Shown here: piece by piece, positions 1 through 10,728 of the stretch
Numbering within the stretch: position 1 is the first letter of the stretch
How the letters are laid out: every line of letters starts with the position of its first letter
Position numbers and translations under genes: made by a program
Notes under the pieces: model-generated
Told to the model about the DNA's origin: nothing
The model's database searches: none
The model's input: the letters and a program-made list of their open reading frames with translations, nothing else
Assembly (NCBI GenBank): GCA_942492625.1
Contig: CALOFM010000012.1
Location: forward strand, 113,573-177,572
Reading direction: 5' to 3'
Length of the DNA stretch: 64,000 bases
DNA from: Thiosymbion sp942492625
GTDB lineage: Bacteria > Pseudomonadota > Gammaproteobacteria > Chromatiales > Chromatiaceae

Positions 1-250
1 GCTCTTCGATCACGTGGACGCAGTTGATGCAGCCGTAAGTCCAGAAGTCCAGAATGACGATCTTTCCCGCCAGATCTCCTGCGGTCAACGGTCGCTCGAC
101 GTTCAGCCACTCCAGGCCTTCTGGAAAAGCCAGAGCTGGCGCACCCCGCGGTGAGGTTTGTGCCGATGACGATAAGAGCAAGGCACAGAGACAGATCAGC
201 AGCGAGTACGTCCGGCGGTGGGAAGGATGCCCGTTTCGCTCATTCATCAT
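1..250 (-). CDS. Exported thioredoxin-like protein (5' part only)
   Basis: Reverse-strand frame open from an ATG at 248-250 to the window edge, giving the first 83 residues. Residues 14-33 form a hydrophobic signal peptide (LLICLCALLLSSSA). After it come FPEGLEWLNVERPLT and DFWTYGCINCVHV, the start of a thioredoxin-like fold with a CxxC (CINC) redox motif. This wording is typical of the thioredoxin domain of NHLRC2-like or TlpA-like proteins, which catalyse thiol-disulfide exchange in the periplasm. The gene lies 151 bases downstream of the polyferredoxin gene on the same strand, so it may be the last member of the respiratory operon. The C-terminal part, including any NHL repeats, is outside the window. 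Confidence 0.75.
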   Translation of the reverse strand, partial: MMNERNGHPSHRRTYSLLICLCALLLSSSAQTSPRGAPALAFPEGLEWLNVERPLTAGDLAGKIVILDFWTYGCINCVHVIEE

Positions 251-401
251 TCGAATTCATCAATATCGCGTCCCTAAGGCGCAAGAGTAGCCTACCTCAA
301 AGGTTGGCCCGTTAAGATTGGAGGTCAGAAGCCGATCGGCCATAACCGCCCGCCGAGACTCGATCTGCGGCCGGAGGCCGGAGCTCTTGCAGGCCACCGC
401 T

Positions 402-1466
402 TCAATCCAGCATCTGGTACAGAGTTCTGTGATGATCTGTCCTGAGACAGACCCAGCAGAGACACGCGGCTTGTGCGCCGGTAGCGGGGGCGTGAAACTC
501 TGCACCGCACGCAGGGCAACGCCGCTCTTGTAACGGAATTCGAGTCTCCTGCTCCCGGTCCATGGGATTGACACGGACCGCATCCCGCTCACAGACGTCG
601 GTACAAATGCCGCAACCGCTGCATCGTTCGGCGTGAATCAAGAAAAGGAGGTCATCCGGCGCCTCCGCATGCAGCTCGATCGCCTGTTGCGGACACAGCC
701 GCGCACAGGCGTCACAACCGACGCAGAGCCCGGGGTCGATTCGAGGCACGTAGGGGAACAGGGAATCGGCGTCACCGCTTTCGAGCAACATACCCGGAGG
801 CACGAAGGCTCCGATCACGTCCTCAATCGCCGCCGCCACCCGTTCCTTCGGGAGCTTGACGGAATTGCGGAAGAAGGCACGGCGATCCAGGGGCCGGGAA
901 GCAGAAAGCTCGCGAACACGGCGAAACGTCTTGTCCCAGGCATCCGCCTCAAGATTCCGGTGCTTGAGCGGCTTCAGCCCGCGGGACGCCAGCAGGCGGT
1001 TGGCCTCATCCAGACGCTGCGTCAAACGCTTTGCCCCGCCCCTGTTACAGCCTTCACAGTCACCGCGGCTGGTAACGAGAAAGCTTGCGCCATCGCGGCG
1101 AAGCTGCAGCAGGTCCGACATCCCCAGGGTATGCAGGCAGGGCATCAAGCCATCGTTTCCGGTCCTTACGCCCGCGTGCTCACAGGCCGCAAAGGCGGCA
1201 CCGCCCTGGTCGGTCGTCTTCAGTGACGCAGAGAACCGCCCTTCGATGGCCCCTTGCGGACAGGCAGGCACACAGAGGTCGCAGCCGTCGCATCTGTCCC
1301 TATCGATACCCAGCAGCTCGTCGTCGATAACCCAGGCATCCCTGGGACAAGCATCCACGCAGGCCCGGCAGGAGGCCGTTTCCATGAGCGCATGGACACA
1401 GCGCTCGCCGATGACCTCGGGGAGCCTTGGATCGTTTGGGGCTGAGGCCAGCAGCTCACGCCACAT
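402..1466 (-). CDS. Polyferredoxin, multiple 4Fe-4S clusters (NapF/NapG-like)
   Basis: 354 residues with at least four ferredoxin-type Cys motifs: CRACVDACP and CDGCDLCVPACP near the N-terminus, CVGCDACARLCP and CSGCGICTDVC in the C-terminal half. Two further CxxC pairs close the protein (CPACGAEF and CLCWVC), perhaps a zinc or extra Fe-S site. There is no signal peptide, so it is probably cytoplasmic. It would act as an electron carrier or in Fe-S/molybdoenzyme assembly, as NapF does for nitrate reductase. The ATG at 1464-1466 lies two bases after the stop of the TorD-like gene, so the two are co-transcribed. The exact role is inferred from context. Confidence 0.8.
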   Translation of the reverse strand: MWRELLASAPNDPRLPEVIGERCVHALMETASCRACVDACPRDAWVIDDELLGIDRDRCDGCDLCVPACPQGAIEGRFSASLKTTDQGGAAFAACEHAGVRTGNDGLMPCLHTLGMSDLLQLRRDGASFLVTSRGDCEGCNRGGAKRLTQRLDEANRLLASRGLKPLKHRNLEADAWDKTFRRVRELSASRPLDRRAFFRNSVKLPKERVAAAIEDVIGAFVPPGMLLESGDADSLFPYVPRIDPGLCVGCDACARLCPQQAIELHAEAPDDLLFLIHAERCSGCGICTDVCERDAVRVNPMDREQETRIPLQERRCPACGAEFHAPATGAQAACLCWVCLRTDHHRTLYQMLD

Positions 1467-1468
1467 GG

Positions 1469-2245
1469 CTACCAGGAGGGAGCAGTACCCGGCACGTAGG
1501 GTCCGGGGAGATCCACCGCGACGGAATCCTTGGGCCGCATGCGCTCGTCGATCTCCTCTCTAGAGGGGATGGGCTCACCCGTGGCGGCGGCCAACAGCTC
1601 CCTGAGCTCGGATAAATAGGCGGCAGTCAGTTGCACCAGCCCGGCGTAGAGGTACGTTTGGCAACGATTGCTCACGCGTTCGGCGAATTCATGAATCCAG
1701 CGCAGCAGGTGCTCATCCAGAAAACGAGCCACATCGGACAAAGCGGCATTACCCGCATCCGAAGCCATCATGTGCGCCGCAAAGCGAAGCTGATTGACCA
1801 GGTGATCGTCGGTGCGCTTGCGCCAATCTTCGACCTGAAGTCCGAAGCGTCCGTACCATCGGCGCACCTGGAACATGGGCTCCTGCATGGTAAGGCCCTC
1901 CGGGTCCAGCCACACGGACTCGCAGGGAAAGGCCTGGAGGCTGTTGTTCAGATAGATATCGGCATACTCGGCGGCGAGGATGTCGAGCGTTTGGTCGGTA
2001 AGCTCCTCGGGCAGGTCGATCAATCCTTGCCGGAGCAGGCCCATGGCCTCCTGGCCCGCTTCGCTCACAAGCATGAGCGCGAGGAAGTCCTCGCGGCAGT
2101 CCTGCCTCAGGGCCCGCACAAGCCCCTGGTCCAGCTCCTTGTCCTGCAGCAGCGCCAACGAGAGAAGGTCACCCGCCGCTGCGCTGCGGAAACGCAACAG
2201 GGGGGCCGCCCCCCCCTTATCCTGATCCGGGACCGGGTCCATCAT
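1469..2245 (-). CDS. TorD/DmsD-family molybdoenzyme chaperone
   Basis: 258 residues, mostly helical. The segment LAAEYADIYLNNSLQAFPCE followed by ESVWLDPEGLTMQEP matches the TorD/DmsD/NarJ pattern (Y..LF....P...ESVY). These chaperones bind the Tat signal of a DMSO-reductase-family catalytic subunit and delay export until the molybdenum cofactor is inserted. It sits directly after the Fe-S subunit gene, with an ATGA overlap at 2242-2245, and its likely client is the Tat-exported molybdoenzyme at 2928-5510. The N-terminus is MMDPVPDQ; either Met could be used. Confidence 0.8.
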   Translation of the reverse strand: MMDPVPDQDKGGAAPLLRFRSAAAGDLLSLALLQDKELDQGLVRALRQDCREDFLALMLVSEAGQEAMGLLRQGLIDLPEELTDQTLDILAAEYADIYLNNSLQAFPCESVWLDPEGLTMQEPMFQVRRWYGRFGLQVEDWRKRTDDHLVNQLRFAAHMMASDAGNAALSDVARFLDEHLLRWIHEFAERVSNRCQTYLYAGLVQLTAAYLSELRELLAAATGEPIPSREEIDERMRPKDSVAVDLPGPYVPGTAPSW

Positions 2246-2907
2246 TCGACCTTACCCTTGCTGTGGGGCACGAACACGATGGACGGATTGGTCAGCTCGG
2301 GATTGGCGAAATTCTTGACCGCGCGTACCGGTGTCTCCTGCGGACCGATTGCCTTGGTCTCGTACTGATTCTCCCGCAGCTTGTCGATGGGGCCTACATC
2401 CAGCACCCGCATCATGCAGGCCATCACGCAGTAGGGCTTGCGCCCGGCCTCGATCTCATCCACGCACAGGTTGCACTTGGAGACGATGTTCTGCTCCGGG
2501 ATGAATTGGGGCGCACCATAGGGACAGGTTGCCTCGCAACGGCGGCAACCGATGCACAGGGTCGAATCGATATCGACGATTCCGTTGTCCTGGCGCTTCC
2601 AGATCGCGCCCGTCGGACAGGCCGGCAAGCAGGCAGGCTCGGCGCAGTGATTGCAGGACGTGTTCACCTTGTAAGCGTAGACGTCGGGGAAGGCTCCTCC
2701 CTCAATGTACTGTACCCGGCGGAAGCGCGGCCCCGGCGGCAGACCGTTCTTGTCCTTACAGGCCATCTCACAGGCACGACAACCGATACAGTCCACGTTG
2801 TTGTGCACGAACCCAAGCTGCATGTCGGGCACGACGGGCTTGTAGACTGTGAGCTTCCGGCGCTTAACGGCCTCTTTGATCTTTGCTTTGTCTTTTTTTT
2901 CAGCCAT
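2242..2907 (-). CDS. DmsB/NrfC-like 4Fe-4S electron-transfer subunit
   Basis: 221 residues from an ATG at 2905-2907, chosen because GGAGG lies 8 bases upstream; the frame stays open to 2931. Four ferredoxin-type Cys groups are visible: CIGCRACEMACK, CNHCAEPACLPACP, CIGCRRCEATCP and CNLCVDE...CVMAC. This is the DmsB/PhsB/NrfC architecture carrying four 4Fe-4S clusters. There is no signal peptide, so it would be exported bound to the Tat-signal catalytic subunit encoded just upstream (20-base gap). It would pass electrons between the molybdenum site and an external partner, here plausibly the pentaheme cytochrome. No DmsC-type membrane anchor is seen nearby. Confidence 0.88.
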   Translation of the reverse strand: MAEKKDKAKIKEAVKRRKLTVYKPVVPDMQLGFVHNNVDCIGCRACEMACKDKNGLPPGPRFRRVQYIEGGAFPDVYAYKVNTSCNHCAEPACLPACPTGAIWKRQDNGIVDIDSTLCIGCRRCEATCPYGAPQFIPEQNIVSKCNLCVDEIEAGRKPYCVMACMMRVLDVGPIDKLRENQYETKAIGPQETPVRAVKNFANPELTNPSIVFVPHSKGKVE

Positions 2908-2927
2908 GGATTGATCCTCCGAACCTG

Positions 2928-5510
2928 TCACAAATCACGCCGGAAGACGTGGGAGCGGGATGTCCCGAGCTTGTCCCATCCGGGCCGATGCTCAAGGTCC
3001 GTCTTGCGGATGTTGCACAAGATCGTGTTGTAGGCGAACGCCCCTGCGGGACTGGGCTCGTCCAGGGTCAACATGTCGGGATTGCCGGATCGGTCTACGC
3101 CGTTCTCGTCCAGATCCAGCCAGGCACCCTCGTGAAGCACCGCAACCCCGGGCATCACCCGTTCGGTGACGTACACTGGAACCACCACCTTGCCGCGGTC
3201 GTTCCACACCTCCACCGTATCGCCGGTCTTGATACCCAACGTCTTGGCATCGGAGGCGTTGACCGTTACCTCCTGCTCGTAAGTCTCACGCAGCCAGGAG
3301 CAGTTGTTGAAGATCGAATGGGTGCGCCAGCGCGGGTGCGGTGTCACCAGATGGAACGGATACTTGTATACCTTCGGGCTGATGAGGGACTCCCATGGCT
3401 CGATCCATTTCGGAATCGAGGGCACGTGGTAACCGTAGCGGGTTCGGGTCCAATCCACCGTCTGTGCCAGGGGCGTGCACAGGATCTCGATTTTGCCCGA
3501 TGGCGTCTTGAACGGCGTTCCCTGCTCGATCTGCTCGCGGAAAGCCACGTGGGGCTCGTCATAGACGAACTTGTACACACCCTTCGCCTTGAACTCATCC
3601 CAAGGCATGTCTACATTCTGGTGATGTTTGACTTGGTGGTCCCACCAGTGGTGTAGATAGGCCTCGTCCACCGAGTCCGGATTGAGCCAGTAGCTGCGGT
3701 CCGCACGGGGATTAAAGTTCTTGCCGAACGTGTCTCCAACGCCGGTCTTGTGGCCCAAGCGATAGGCGAGCTCGGTAAAAATCTGGAAATCGGTCTTGGA
3801 CTCGCCCATAGGCTCGATGACCTTCGGGCGGTGGATGTAGTAATGCCCTTTGTACCAGGGCAATGCGACGTCGTGGCGCTCGAAATGGGTCGAGACGGGT
3901 AGCAGCACATCGGCGTACAGGCCCGACGGCGTAATAGTGGAGTCCATGCACACCACCAGCTCGAGCTTGTCGATGGCCTGGATTTCTTTATTGATGTTGG
4001 TGAGCTGATTGAACCAATCGGAGCCCTGCCAGAAGATGCCCTTGATGTTGGGGATCACGCCGTCCAATTGATCGTCGCGCGGCCAGAGCCCTGCCTCCTC
4101 GCGGGTGACGTTCGGGTAGTTGAGCACGATGTGCGCCCAGCGGTCCGACTTGATAGAGGCAAACCAGATGTTCGCATATTGGTCGTAGGGATAGGCTACG
4201 GCCTCGGAGTGCCAGCCCTTGCCGACACCCTCCGCACAACCACCGAGCTTGCCGATGTTGCCCGTCATAGCCTGGACCGCGGCCGCCATGCGATTGTACT
4301 GCTCGCCGTAAGCGTTGCGGCCCGGTGCCCAGGAGGCCTTGAGCGCGGCAGGCTTGGTGCGGGCGTACATGTCGGCGAGCTTCGCTATATCCGCCGCCGA
4401 AACGCCGCAGATCCGCTCCGCCCATTCCGGCGATTTCGGCGTTCCGTCCGAAGTGCCCAGGATGTAGTCCTTGAAGCTCTCATTTCCGTTGGGCGAATTC
4501 GGGGCCCAATCCGGCATGGTCCCCGCGTCCATCCCCTGACAAAACTTGTCGATGAACTCCTGGTCCTGCAGATTATTGGCGAAGATAAAGTGGGCCATTC
4601 CAGCCAGCATGGCGGCGTCCGTGTTGGGACGGACCGGGATCCACCAGGCGTCGTAGGTTGCGGCGGAGTCCGTGTACTGGGGATCAATCAGAACGAACTT
4701 GCAACCCCGCTGCTTGGCCAAACGCATGTAATAGAAGGTGTTGCCTCCATGGAAGGTGTAGGCCGGATTCCAGCCCCACATGATGATCAGCTTGGCGTGC
4801 GCAAAGGCGTCGTCCTCATTGCCGTCCACCGTGGTACCGAAGGTCCAGAGGGAGCTGGTGGTCGTACCCTGGTAAGAGGGGACTGACCAAGAGCTGGTGC
4901 GGCACCCGAACATCCCCAGGAATCGGGCCAACAGACCCTCGATCTGATCGGATTTGTGCAAAACGCCGTAGGAGGCGCCGGCGTAGCTCTGGTCGAGCAG
5001 GGCCGTGGAGCCATATTTGTTCTTGATGTCGATCATCTTGTTGGCGACGTGGTTCAGCGCCTCGTCCCAGCTGATGCGCTTGAACTTACCCTCGCCCCGT
5101 TTACCGACCCTTCCCATCGGGTAGAGCAGCCGTTCGGCGGAATAAAGCCGTTGCCGGTAGGACCGTCCGCGCAGACAGCCGCGCAGCTGGGGCTCTGCCT
5201 CCGTGTCCTTGCCGAACTCGCCGTTCTCTTGGTATCGCCCGTCGTCCGTGGACAGACGAACGATCACGTCGCCCTTCTTGTGGGCGACCAGCATATGCCG
5301 GGAGCCGCAGTTATGGGCGCAGCTGGTGACGACCGTCTCCAGGTCGTCGTCCCGCGGATAAGGCTCATAGGCAAAAGCCTTGGCGTCCTTCGTCTTGACC
5401 AGTCCGCCCGAACCGATGGCCGCCGCGCCAGCCGCGGTCGACTTCAGAAACGACCGCCGCGTGACATTCAGACGGGAGTCGAGAAACGAGAAATCTTTTT
5501 GCTCTTTCAT
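2928..5510 (-). CDS. DmsA-like molybdopterin oxidoreductase, Tat-exported
   Basis: 860 residues from the ATG at 5508-5510; the frame extends to 5726, but that stretch overlaps the cytochrome gene. The N-terminus carries a twin-arginine signal (NVTRRSFLKSTAAGAAAIGS). Next comes CAHNCGSRHMLVAHKKGD, the N-terminal 4Fe-4S site, then RGCLRGRSYRQRLYSAERL and a long stretch close to DmsA in layout (VLIDPQYTDSA, WIPVRPNTDAAML). The C-terminal molydopterin-dinucleotide-binding domain shows HPRWRTHSIF and VWNDRGKV. A Ser in the WSVPSYQG region could ligate molybdenum, as in DmsA. The family reduces or oxidises S-, N- or other oxo compounds. The substrate cannot be read from sequence, so DMSO reductase is only a family label. 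It is encoded with its Fe-S subunit, chaperone and cytochrome. Confidence 0.88.
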   Translation of the reverse strand: MKEQKDFSFLDSRLNVTRRSFLKSTAAGAAAIGSGGLVKTKDAKAFAYEPYPRDDDLETVVTSCAHNCGSRHMLVAHKKGDVIVRLSTDDGRYQENGEFGKDTEAEPQLRGCLRGRSYRQRLYSAERLLYPMGRVGKRGEGKFKRISWDEALNHVANKMIDIKNKYGSTALLDQSYAGASYGVLHKSDQIEGLLARFLGMFGCRTSSWSVPSYQGTTTSSLWTFGTTVDGNEDDAFAHAKLIIMWGWNPAYTFHGGNTFYYMRLAKQRGCKFVLIDPQYTDSAATYDAWWIPVRPNTDAAMLAGMAHFIFANNLQDQEFIDKFCQGMDAGTMPDWAPNSPNGNESFKDYILGTSDGTPKSPEWAERICGVSAADIAKLADMYARTKPAALKASWAPGRNAYGEQYNRMAAAVQAMTGNIGKLGGCAEGVGKGWHSEAVAYPYDQYANIWFASIKSDRWAHIVLNYPNVTREEAGLWPRDDQLDGVIPNIKGIFWQGSDWFNQLTNINKEIQAIDKLELVVCMDSTITPSGLYADVLLPVSTHFERHDVALPWYKGHYYIHRPKVIEPMGESKTDFQIFTELAYRLGHKTGVGDTFGKNFNPRADRSYWLNPDSVDEAYLHHWWDHQVKHHQNVDMPWDEFKAKGVYKFVYDEPHVAFREQIEQGTPFKTPSGKIEILCTPLAQTVDWTRTRYGYHVPSIPKWIEPWESLISPKVYKYPFHLVTPHPRWRTHSIFNNCSWLRETYEQEVTVNASDAKTLGIKTGDTVEVWNDRGKVVVPVYVTERVMPGVAVLHEGAWLDLDENGVDRSGNPDMLTLDEPSPAGAFAYNTILCNIRKTDLEHRPGWDKLGTSRSHVFRRDL

Positions 5511-5523
5511 CAATGACTGCCCC

Positions 5524-6327
5524 CTACTCGGCAGGTTGCTTTTCCGTTTTCGGCTTGGAAACCCCGACCAGGAATCGGGCTTCGGACGCGGCTGGACGGT
5601 CCTTGGCCCAATCGGGCACGGCCTCGACCATCCCGGGCCATGCGTGACGGGGATAGGGAAAGCCGATCCGATACCAGGCGCGGCCGCCATGACAGCCGTA
5701 GCAGACATCCGCGTCTTCTTTTGCAAGCGCCTCTATGGCGTCTGGCTTCAGATAATTGACCTGATGCCTGTTGGTCCGGAACGTGACGTGGCAAAGCAGG
5801 CAATTGTCCTGGAAGGCTGCCCCGAATTCAGGCCAAGGCCCGGGGACGCCCATGTTTTGATAGGAAAACTGTCCGTGACACATCAAGCAGGTGTTCGGAT
5901 CAACATGTTTGCGCTGCGTCAGGCTCGCGTCACCACCGGCGTGAGACATGGCTGTCTCCTCTCGGGGATCGTTGCCTTGATGGCAGGTGTTGCATTTCAT
6001 GTCCATCACCTGGTTTGCGTATTCGGTAACCAAGTGGCGCCGGTGCATGGTTTCCTGCTCGCCCTGATAGGTACCCAGCGTTTGATACCAGGCCAGCGCC
6101 TGCGCGGCTGTGACGCCTGCGGGAGAAGTCTCCGAAACGCGGCGCTCGAGGATTTCTTTGTGGCACTCGAGGCACTGCTCGTTCGTCGCCTCGTCAATGG
6201 CTGGCTTGAAATGCAGGGGATGCCACCGGGCGTCCTGATAGCTAAGCTCGCTCGCGGCTTGGGCGTTGGAGACTACCGCCCCCCAGACCGGAATTAAAAT
6301 CAGTGCGAAAAGGCTGGTTCTTGTCAT
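5524..6327 (-). CDS. Periplasmic pentaheme cytochrome c
   Basis: 267 residues with a signal peptide (residues 1-24, cleavage likely after SNAQA) and five CxxCH heme-attachment motifs: CLECH, CNTCH, CLMCH, CLLCH and CYGCH. Many extra His residues could serve as distal ligands. An AGGAG about 10 bases before the ATG supports the start. The gene ends 13 bases before the molybdoenzyme start, so the two are almost certainly co-expressed. It is the natural candidate to exchange electrons with the DmsAB-like enzyme in place of a quinol-oxidising membrane subunit. It is not the tetraheme NapC/NirT type, because no N-terminal membrane anchor is retained. Confidence 0.88.
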   Translation of the reverse strand: MTRTSLFALILIPVWGAVVSNAQAASELSYQDARWHPLHFKPAIDEATNEQCLECHKEILERRVSETSPAGVTAAQALAWYQTLGTYQGEQETMHRRHLVTEYANQVMDMKCNTCHQGNDPREETAMSHAGGDASLTQRKHVDPNTCLMCHGQFSYQNMGVPGPWPEFGAAFQDNCLLCHVTFRTNRHQVNYLKPDAIEALAKEDADVCYGCHGGRAWYRIGFPYPRHAWPGMVEAVPDWAKDRPAASEARFLVGVSKPKTEKQPAE

Positions 6328-6389
6328 GAAAAGAGGCTCCTCTCTCTGTCTGCTCCGGCCTGTTGGACATCATTTTTGCGCCAGAAAAG

Positions 6390-6407
6390 CAGCACTTCCA
6401 TGTGCTG
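6390..6407 (-). terminator. Hairpin between repeat gene and cytochrome gene
   Basis: CAGCAC and GTGCTG form a six-base stem around a six-base loop; on the minus strand it is followed by CTTTTC. It lies downstream of the Met/Gly-rich gene and upstream of the cytochrome gene, so it could be a weak terminator or attenuator. The stem is short and the T-run brief. Confidence 0.3.
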
Positions 6408-6446
6408 GAGCAATGTTTAATCGTTTTTGTCGTTAGGACAAATCTT

Positions 6447-7879
<1,433 letters not shown>

Positions 7880-7929
7880 TCAGTCATCCTCCACGTGGAT
7901 CTCAAATACTCGGGTTGGCCAGAATCGGA

Positions 7930-8235
7930 TCATTGGCCATACCACCCGCGAATGTCATAACGGCCAGGCATTCCCGGATGGTTGAACGGGGTGTACCAGT
8001 TTCCCTGATTCTCAAGGAATCTGAGGCTGTTCGGATATGGCTGGCTTACACCGGTCAGCGCCTGTTGGTACCAATCCGGCTTCCGCTGCACATCCAGGAT
8101 CACTGGCGCCCCCTGCGGCCGTTGGGACGGCTGAGTGCCGGCAATCGGGAACCCGCCCTCGGCAGAAACCATGCACCCCCATCCAGACAGGGTAACGCCG
8201 ACAAGCGCGGCCACTATCAAGGTCTTGGCTCTCAT
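7930..8235 (-). CDS. Small exported protein, unknown function
   Basis: 101 residues from the ATG at 8233-8235, preferred over the ATG at 8248-8250 because GGAGG lies 8 bases upstream of it. The N-terminus MRAKTLIVAALVGVTLSGWG is a signal peptide. Cleavage after VSA is likely; a Cys at residue 21 makes a lipoprotein possible, but the GWGC context is not a good lipobox. The mature part is polar and rich in Pro, Tyr and Trp (QRKPDWYQQALTG, NWYTPFNHPGMPGRYDIRGW). It lies 50 bases upstream of the Met/Gly-rich gene on the same strand and is probably the first gene of that transcript. I do not recognise a family. Confidence 0.65.
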   Translation of the reverse strand: MRAKTLIVAALVGVTLSGWGCMVSAEGGFPIAGTQPSQRPQGAPVILDVQRKPDWYQQALTGVSQPYPNSLRFLENQGNWYTPFNHPGMPGRYDIRGWYGQ

Positions 8236-8877
8236 TTGGATAACCTCCATTCGGAAAACGCGTGAACAGCCCTGCCTGACGTCGCCTTCCGTTCTCCGGA
8301 TAGAACAGCAGTCGACAGCAACCGCCTACTAGAACCGCCTAGCACCTAGTAGAGCAAGCACAGATCGAGCCAGCATATAGAGAAGCGTCTCTTCTACCTG
8401 TTTTTACTTCCAATTTTCCTGAATCACCAACTGTTAAACTGAGGAAAAGCAGCCGCGCCAGCCTGACGAATTGTCACGAGCCGGGACCTTCAAGCCTCTG
8501 CGGCGGCATACCCGGCCGGGTGCCTGTCCTGGACGAGCGGATTAGCACTCAGCAAGCTATTTGCAGATATTCATAGAGTTAACCGAACAAGCTGGTCGGT
8601 GTTCACGGAAATGGTAGGAGGAAACGCGAGACGCGGACGCTTACCTGCCAGGCTGTCATAGGGGGAATCCTCGGCAAAAACTCCCCCCTCTTGTTGAATG
8701 CTCGACCGTTCGCCCCCCCTGCAGCAGGCAAGGCCCGCAGCCGGCACCACAGACTGCCAAATTGGCAGTACAAGCGAGCGGGGCTCGGATAACATCCATA
8801 GTAAGTATTTAGCCCCGCCGCTAAACAGACATACAGAAGACTCAAGAGCCGACCCGCATCAGATGTCGGAGCATCCC
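8236..8877. promoter_or_regulatory. Divergent intergenic region with inverted repeats
   Basis: 640 bases between the respiratory module (minus strand) and the two-component genes (plus strand). It must hold both promoters. Two small inverted repeats stand out near the minus-strand start: GTTCT-6 bases-AGAAC at 8291-8306 and CTACTAG-13 bases-CTAGTAG at 8326-8352. Either could be an operator. I looked for a sigma-54 promoter (TGGCAC-N5-TTGC) on both strands by eye and found no convincing match. No credible gene is seen here. Confidence 0.4.
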
Positions 8878-10725
8878 ATGCAGTGGATCGATAAAGGCCT
8901 GAACCGAAAGTTCGCCGTTGGCACCGCGGCGGGACTGCTCGTCAGCTCCCTCGCCTTTCTCGTACTGTTCGTCAGCCTGTACCGCACCCAGCTTGAGCAG
9001 GAGCGTTCCGACGCCGCCGCCCAAGTCACACGCCTGCTCCAGACTTCCCTGGAGAACGCAATGCTCAAGCGCGACCTCGAAGGCTTACGGGACATCGTGA
9101 ACCGCCTCGGAGCCGAACCCGGCATACTCGATGTCGCAATTTCAAACTCGAAGGGCGAGGTTCATTTCGCAAGCCACCCAGATGACTTGGGCAAACAGAT
9201 GCCAGTGGGCGGTGATCTGTTAGACCAGCCCACCACCCTGCTCATGGCCGACGCTACGGACCGCCCCGTTCTGCGCAGCATCATCCCCGTCCACAACAAG
9301 CCTCCCTGTCAGGAATGCCACGGCCCTATGGACCAGAACCCGATCAACGGCGTGCTGTTTGTGGATTTCGATGGAGGTCCCCTGCAGCATCAGGCGCGCA
9401 CGACGACCCTGTTGCTCATGAGTGCGGGCGCGCTCATTGTTCTCATCAACCTCGCCGGGGGTTGGTGGTTCATTCACCGGTTCGTGATTCGGCCCGTGCA
9501 GCACCTGTCCAACGCGAGTCTACGCCTTTCCGAGGGTGACCTCGGCGCACGCACCGCTCTAACGGGAAGTGACGAGCTCGCCGTCCTGGGCCGGACATTC
9601 AACCAGATGGCGGCAAGCCTGCAGGATAAGATTGCCGAGCTGCAAGACAAGGAGAAATTCCTGCAGCAACTCATCGACGCCATCCCCGACGGCATTCGCG
9701 TCATCGATGCCGACTACAGAGTCCTGCTGTCGAACGCTACCTACCGGGGCCAGATCGGACTCGATGCGGACGGGGACCTTCCGGATCGCTGCTACGCGGC
9801 GACTCACGCCCGATCGAATCCCTGCCCTCAAACCCTGATCACCTGCCCGTTGAAGGAGATCCAAAGGACCGGTGAGCCTCTACGAGCGGTACACCGCCAC
9901 CAGCGATTGGACGGCGGCACGCTGGACGTGGAGCTGTACGCGGCGCCGATGCGCGTGACTCAAAAGGGACAGGAGCAATTGCTCGTCATCGAGTCGATCC
10001 GTGATCTTGCACAGGAAGTGAAGTTCTCCCACGAGCAGAAGCTCTCGGAGCTCGGCCGGCTCGCCGCTGGAGTGGCCCATGAGATCCACAACCCCCTGGC
10101 TGCGGTCCGGATGGCCCTGCACGCAGCCGAGCAGGCCAACGCGGCCGAGCAGCCGAACTGCGCCCAAGTGTCCGAATACCTTGCGCTGGTGGACCAGGAA
10201 GTGGAGAAATGCAGCCAGATAACGGAGCGACTGCTAAAGCTCAGCATCCCGCCTCCGGAGCAGCAGGAGCTCGTGGACATCGACCGGGTCGCGGACGAGA
10301 CCCTGAAGCTGTTGCGCTGGGAGGCTGAGACCCGTTCCGTAAGCATCCGCCTGTGTACTGAAGACGCGCCGCTGCGTATCCTTGCCACCGACAGTGATGT
10401 CCGGATGGTGACCCTGAACCTCGCCCAGAACGCCTGTCACGCGATGCCGAGGGGTGGCACCCTGACGGTCCGCTGCCAGCGCGCGGACGGCAGGATTAGA
10501 ATCATCTTCGACGACACCGGCGTCGGAATCGACCCGAGGGACCGCGCCAGGGTGTTCGAGCCCTTCTTCAGCCGCAGAGCCGATGGTATCCGCGGAACGG
10601 GGCTGGGGCTCTCGATCACCAAGAACATCGTCGAGAACCATCAGGGAACCATCTCGGTGGACGGCGAGCAAGGACACGGAAGCCGGGTTACCGTCAGCTT
10701 CCCTGACGCGGACCTGGAGATTTGA
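8878..10725 (+). CDS. Membrane sensor histidine kinase with periplasmic CxxCH motif
   Basis: 615 residues from the ATG at 8878-8880, chosen for GGAG six bases upstream; the frame is open from 8698 and an ATG at 8863 is possible. Layout: TM1 about 13-35, a periplasmic sensor domain about 36-172 containing CQECH (144-148) that may bind one heme c, TM2 about 176-199, a HAMP linker, a coiled coil, a PAS domain starting LIDAIPDGIRVIDADY, then HisKA with VAHEIHNPL (His401) and HATPase_c (DDTGVGID, GTGLGLSI). The PAS domain carries several Cys residues (CYAATH, NPCPQTLITCP). It should phosphorylate the regulator encoded three bases downstream. A redox or ligand signal for the neighbouring respiratory enzyme is a reasonable inference. 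Confidence 0.88.
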   Translation: MQWIDKGLNRKFAVGTAAGLLVSSLAFLVLFVSLYRTQLEQERSDAAAQVTRLLQTSLENAMLKRDLEGLRDIVNRLGAEPGILDVAISNSKGEVHFASHPDDLGKQMPVGGDLLDQPTTLLMADATDRPVLRSIIPVHNKPPCQECHGPMDQNPINGVLFVDFDGGPLQHQARTTTLLLMSAGALIVLINLAGGWWFIHRFVIRPVQHLSNASLRLSEGDLGARTALTGSDELAVLGRTFNQMAASLQDKIAELQDKEKFLQQLIDAIPDGIRVIDADYRVLLSNATYRGQIGLDADGDLPDRCYAATHARSNPCPQTLITCPLKEIQRTGEPLRAVHRHQRLDGGTLDVELYAAPMRVTQKGQEQLLVIESIRDLAQEVKFSHEQKLSELGRLAAGVAHEIHNPLAAVRMALHAAEQANAAEQPNCAQVSEYLALVDQEVEKCSQITERLLKLSIPPPEQQELVDIDRVADETLKLLRWEAETRSVSIRLCTEDAPLRILATDSDVRMVTLNLAQNACHAMPRGGTLTVRCQRADGRIRIIFDDTGVGIDPRDRARVFEPFFSRRADGIRGTGLGLSITKNIVENHQGTISVDGEQGHGSRVTVSFPDADLEI

Positions 10726-10728
10726 AGC

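Noticed and set aside
8236..8877. Sigma-54 promoter for the respiratory operon
   Set aside because: I read both strands for GG-N10-GC type matches with the usual flanks and found none convincing.
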